A stretch of DNA of 36,273 nt, from assembly GCA_041166025.1 (NCBI GenBank), contig JBEAMJ010000055.1, forward strand, positions 1 to 36,273, read 5' to 3'. Of this stretch, positions 33,693 to 36,273 are shown piece after piece (position 1 is the first letter of the stretch; each line of letters opens with the position of its first letter). The notes below the pieces were generated by a model. It had not been told where the DNA came from and searched no databases. It saw only the letters and a program-made list of their open reading frames with translations. The DNA is from UBA7672 sp041166025. GTDB taxonomy: Bacteria; Pseudomonadota; Alphaproteobacteria; Caulobacterales; Hyphomonadaceae. Position numbers and translations under genes: made by a program.

Positions 33693-33710
33693 TTGCACTC
33701 GTCGTGTCAA
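33693..33710. promoter_or_regulatory. imperfect inverted repeat upstream of the selenoprotein operon
   Basis: TTGCACTCGTCGTGTCAA lies 46 bp upstream of the selenoprotein ATG. The right half GTGTCA equals that of island site 1, and the left half lacks one base relative to TTGACAC. It may be a regulator site for this operon. The link to the island regulon is speculative. Confidence 0.3.
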
Positions 33711-33736
33711 TAGTAGAAGCGCTAAGCGTCTGCCGG

Positions 33737-33934
33737 CTACATGCCGATCGCTTTTATGGTCCTGCGCCAATTGGTTATGTGCACAAATCCTATTGCGCGA
33801 ATGCGAGAAACTTCGTGCGCCGACGCCAGAATCCCCTCGACAGCGCCCAGATCAAACGGCGGGGCGCCCTCGACTCGGTCGGGGCGATCTGTGAGAGGAG
33901 CGCAGGCCAGGAGCTTGTCGCAGAGTTCGGTCAC
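33737..33934 (-). CDS. small hypothetical protein
   Basis: A 65-residue frame from a GTG at 33934, ending at 33737. It contains four charged or polar turns and ends VHITNWRRTIKAIGM. No domain, signal peptide or good ribosome binding site is seen. The frame stays open upstream, directly after the TAG stop of the response regulator at 34001, which might mean an old C-terminal extension of that gene. It could equally be non-coding. Confidence 0.25.
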   Translation of the reverse strand: MTELCDKLLACAPLTDRPDRVEGAPPFDLGAVEGILASAHEVSRIRAIGFVHITNWRRTIKAIGM

Positions 33935-34000
33935 GATCGGGTGGTGTCCCGAAGCCGGGAAGTCGTAGCAGGCTTCTGAAAATCGCGCGAAAGCGGCGTT

Positions 34001-34411
34001 CTATTTGTCATGGCCCGGCTGCGCGGCGACCGCCCCAATTTCGCGCATCAGCTCAGAAGGCAAGACCGGTTTGCGCAGCGTGCGCACGGCGCCGAAGATG
34101 CGCGCCGCCCTGAGACTGGGCTCGGTCACCGGATCAGGAGTGCCGAAATCATCTTTGACGCCGCCAGTCATCATGATCACAGGCGTCGCAATTGCGGCGT
34201 CCCGCATCCGCATCAACAGTTCGAGGCCGTCTCCGTCTGGCATATAGAGATCGGTAACGACGAGATCGAACCCGCCGCCCGCGACCATGGTGAATCCTGT
34301 TGCGCCATTGTCGGCCTCCGATACGATCATGCCGGCGGCACGCAGCGCCTCGGCGAGCGTCTCGCGCAGCAAGTCATCGTCGTCGACAAGCAGGACTCTG
34401 GACACGCGCAT
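34001..34411 (-). CDS. single-domain response regulator (CheY-like)
   Basis: A 136-residue receiver domain with no output domain. The acidic pocket is DDDD (residues 10-13), the phospho-acceptor is D54 (LVVTDLYMPDGDG), the switch threonine is in VIMMTGG (T82), and the conserved lysine is K114 (TLRKPV). Such proteins relay phosphate from histidine kinases or act by protein contact. No kinase gene is in the window. An insertion of about 18 residues between the T and K motifs (DDFGTPDPVTEPSLRAARIF) is longer than in CheY. ATG 34411 is the first in-frame start after a clear intergenic gap. Confidence 0.88.
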   Translation of the reverse strand: MRVSRVLLVDDDDLLRETLAEALRAAGMIVSEADNGATGFTMVAGGGFDLVVTDLYMPDGDGLELLMRMRDAAIATPVIMMTGGVKDDFGTPDPVTEPSLRAARIFGAVRTLRKPVLPSELMREIGAVAAQPGHDK

Positions 34412-34550
34412 CGCCTCCAGTGGCTGTTGTGGCGTGCCATTGACACACAGCCGGGGCGAGGACTTTGCGCCGCGTCAAATCCGGCGGTAGCTCCATGCTC
34501 CGCGGCAAGCACCAATTGACGCAGACACCTGTAACGTCTTGGCTGCGTGC

Positions 34551-34763
34551 ATGAACAAGCCGGCCCGGATCGCCAAAATCCTCTGCACGAACGGCTGCCC
34601 GACCCCGGCCACTATCCTCGCCGCGCTGATCGATGACCCGTCGCTGTGCGTTCTCCCTGCTGACCGTCTCCATCGACCGACGCCGCTCGCCCGCCGCGTC
34701 GGGCTAGCGCTTTGCAGCGCCTATGGGCTGGAGGCGTGGCGTTCACACATGGCGGCAATCTGA
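34551..34763 (+). CDS. small hypothetical protein upstream of SRAP gene
   Basis: A 70-residue protein (MNKPARIAKILCTNGCPTPA...). It has a Cys-x3-Cys near the N-terminus (ILCTNGC) and ends RSHMAAI. Its stop overlaps the SRAP start by one base (TGATG), a typical sign of translational coupling, so it is probably real. I do not recognise the family. A TTG four codons upstream is in frame but less likely. Confidence 0.4.
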   Translation: MNKPARIAKILCTNGCPTPATILAALIDDPSLCVLPADRLHRPTPLARRVGLALCSAYGLEAWRSHMAAI

Positions 34764-35404
34764 TGTGCAATCACTACCGTCAGGCAATCCTGAGGGGCGA
34801 GACCATTCCCGGCTGGTCGATCGACCAGTTCTCGGAGATCAAGGTCCCGCTGCGCTTTCACAACATGGCGCCGGACGTCTTTCCGGATCGCGAAGGGCTG
34901 GTGATCCGGCTGCAGGATGGCAAGCCTGCAGTCGAGGCTATGCGCTGGGGATTTCCACCACCCCCTGCAGCAAACGCCATCTACGTCACGAATGTCCGGA
35001 ACACGAAGTCGGGCTTCTGGAAGCCCTGGCTGAAGGAAGCGCATCGCTGCCTCATACCCGTGGCCCAGTTTGCCGAGCCAGATCCCGAAAAGCCCAGGCC
35101 GCGCGCCGAGCGCTGGTTTGCGCGGCCTGACGGCGGCCCCATGTTCTTCGCGGGCATCTGGCGCGAATGGGACGGCGACCGCGGCCCCAAATCCAAGCCG
35201 ATCAAGGGCCCCCACCTGCTCTTCTCCTTTCTCACGACAGAGCCCAACGCCGTCGTCGCGCCGATCCATCCCAAGGCGATGCCGGTCATCATCGCACCCG
35301 AGAACGCCAAGACCTGGTTGACGACGCCGATGGACGAAGCGCTGGAGCTGCAGCGTCCTGCGCCGGATGATGCGCTGGTGGTCTTGCCGCGTGAGGCGGC
35401 CTAG
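34763..35404 (+). CDS. SOS response-associated peptidase (SRAP, YedK/HMCES-like)
   Basis: About 213 residues. C2 right after the initiator Met (MCNHYR) is the catalytic residue, exposed once Met is removed; it forms a thiazolidine crosslink to abasic sites in single-stranded DNA. Other conserved positions are visible: N80 (VTNVRN), E105 (IPVAQFAEPD) and H169 (IHPKAMPVII). The MCNHYR start replaces the commoner MCGRY and occurs in a subset of the family. The start is fixed by C2: a longer in-frame start would bury the cysteine. The protein protects or repairs DNA and is not linked to the catabolic genes. Confidence 0.9.
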   Translation: MCNHYRQAILRGETIPGWSIDQFSEIKVPLRFHNMAPDVFPDREGLVIRLQDGKPAVEAMRWGFPPPPAANAIYVTNVRNTKSGFWKPWLKEAHRCLIPVAQFAEPDPEKPRPRAERWFARPDGGPMFFAGIWREWDGDRGPKSKPIKGPHLLFSFLTTEPNAVVAPIHPKAMPVIIAPENAKTWLTTPMDEALELQRPAPDDALVVLPREAA

Positions 35405-35535
35405 TCGCGGTGTGACGAGTGTCGTTTACGCCATCGCAATTGTGGCCCTGGTGGAGTGACCGTCACAAAACGTACACGCTGGCGGGGCAAGAAAAAGCGG
35501 TTGTCGGGGACGGGCCACATCAGTCGAAGCGGTCA

Positions 35536-35559
35536 GGGGCGCCAGTTGCCTGGCGCCCC
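35536..35559. terminator. strong GC-rich hairpin downstream of SRAP gene
   Basis: A perfect 10-bp stem, GGGGCGCCAG / CTGGCGCCCC, with a TTGC loop, 132 bp after the SRAP stop. No T-run follows, so it is not a textbook intrinsic terminator, but it may end transcription or protect RNA ends. Confidence 0.45.
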
Positions 35560-35565
35560 CTCCAT

Positions 35566-35596
35566 CCCTGGCCCAGGGTTGGGGGACGGGCCAGGG
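35566..35596. terminator. second GC-rich hairpin
   Basis: A 9-bp stem, CCCTGGCCC / GGGCCAGGG, with a 13-nt loop, directly after the hairpin at 35536. It also lacks a T-run. Two stacked hairpins between the SRAP gene and the minus-strand gene at 35772 would make a good bidirectional transcription barrier. The rest of 35405-35771 holds no gene I can support. Confidence 0.4.
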
Positions 35597-35771
35597 ACCT
35601 GACCTTGGAACATGGCTTCGGCTAGCTGATGACTGATCTGCATCAATCCCGTCCACGCATTCGCGCCGCCGGCAAGCGAGGTGGCGCCTGTGACCGGATG
35701 CAGCGGCGCGATCTGTCTCAGGCTATGACGCTCGAGGCCGCCGCCTCGAGAACTGACTGGAACCCTGCGAC

Positions 35772-36269
35772 CTAGGACGTCCTGTCGGCATCCGCCAGCG
35801 AGGGGTCCAGCGTAAGGGCATGCAGGGTGTCAATATGGTCAGCGATCACCTGAGCGTCGGGCGCTTCAACTTCGGCAAGGGTTGAAAGATAGCGCCCGAA
35901 GGCTTTTGCAGTGATGCCGAGGGACTCGTCGCGCTCCTGCTCCTCGCGTGTCTCTTGTTTCATGACGGCGAGATAGACCGCCTTGAGCTTTGCGTGGGGC
36001 CCGGGCGCGAGCGCGCCTTTGTACTCGCTCATCTTCTGGACGCACAGCCGCACCGCTGATCGGTTGCTCTCCGCGTTCCAGCTTGGTCCAGGCGCCGCGG
36101 TCACCACGGGTTCCACCGCTCGCCGCCTCGCGCCCTTGTAGTCCTGCAGCATCAGCCGCTCTATCTTGCCCGGGTCCTTGTCCACGCACGTGACGGTGTG
36201 CCCGAAATCGGCAAAGCACGCGCCCGACACCAGGCCTACATAGCCCGCTCCGATCATCGTCACGCGCAT
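35772..36269 (-). pseudogene. UDP-glucose dehydrogenase N-terminus fused to unrelated sequence
   Basis: The first 40 codons or so (MRVTMIGAGYVGLVSGACFA, then VDKDPGKIERL) are the NAD-binding Rossmann start of the UDP-glucose/GDP-mannose dehydrogenase family. At about 36150 the similarity stops: the usual YEPGL segment never appears, and the frame continues for about 125 codons with unrelated sequence (QDYKGARRRAVEPVV..., KQETREEQERDESLG, HIDTLHALTLDP) to a stop at 35772. A functional dehydrogenase needs about 430 residues with a catalytic cysteine, so this is a truncated fusion. The C-terminal part could be a separate helical protein whose own start lies within the frame. ATG is at 36269, 4 bases from the window end. 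Confidence 0.6.
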
Positions 36270-36273
36270 GGCG

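Overview
The window is GC-rich DNA, probably from an alphaproteobacterium. That placement is an inference from the high GC content, the tightly packed operons with ATGA overlaps, and the mix of gene families; no rRNA or tRNA gene was seen. It looks like accessory chromosome: two blocks of catabolic genes separated and flanked by remains of mobile elements.

Left flank (1-5500). A short tandem repeat is followed by a 996-residue protein of nine roughly 53-residue repeats with a membrane-anchored C-terminus. Next come a truncated phage-type integrase fused to the 5' part of an IS21-type transposase gene, and a stretch with no gene.

Main catabolic island (5493-26673). This holds about 22 genes. 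Two minus-strand runs (14096 to 11832, and 11748 to 5493) encode a DJ-1/PfpI protein, a small membrane protein, an MDR-type oxidoreductase, a membrane-anchored DUF1330-like protein, two haloalkane-dehalogenase-like hydrolases each followed by a related small membrane protein, a large GST-like protein, a DUF2855 protein and a small secreted protein. A plus-strand run (14168 to 20726) encodes two type I sulfatases, two more large GST-like proteins and an enoyl-CoA hydratase/isomerase. A minus-strand run (25249 to 20757) encodes a tandem DsbA/HCCA-isomerase-like protein, a DUF1330 protein, an exported metallo-beta-lactamase-fold hydrolase, a TetR regulator and, translationally coupled to it, a lipoprotein formylglycine-generating enzyme (FGE) that could activate the two sulfatases. 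SCP2-like and DUF2798 proteins close the island. Five near-identical 17-bp palindromes of form TGRCA-N7-TGYCA lie at 11767, 14113, 17938, 25547 and 26657, four upstream of transcription units and one between genes. They tie the island together as one putative regulon, with the TetR protein as the obvious candidate regulator. The likely role is uptake-independent, periplasm-plus-cytoplasm breakdown of a sulfated and possibly halogenated organic compound; the substrate cannot be read from the sequence.

Group II intron remnant (about 27290-28650). The maturase gene has an in-frame stop and has lost most of its reverse transcriptase domain. An intron domain V is still recognisable.

Selenoprotein operon (33647 to 29053, minus). 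The first gene is a GrdB/PrdB-like (glycine/betaine/sarcosine/D-proline reductase) protein whose frame is interrupted by a UGA in a U-P-N-C-T context. A hairpin fitting a bacterial SECIS begins 12 nt downstream of the UGA. Read as selenocysteine, the UGA gives one 401-residue protein. The following genes encode a TauD/TfdA-type dioxygenase, an MFS transporter and a serine hydrolase of the beta-lactamase fold. Pairing this normally anaerobic reductase family with an O2-dependent dioxygenase is the most unusual feature of the window.

Right end (33737-36273). A single-domain response regulator, a small unknown protein abutting an SRAP (YedK/HMCES-like) protein, two strong hairpins, and a chimeric gene that begins as UDP-glucose dehydrogenase and continues as unrelated sequence.
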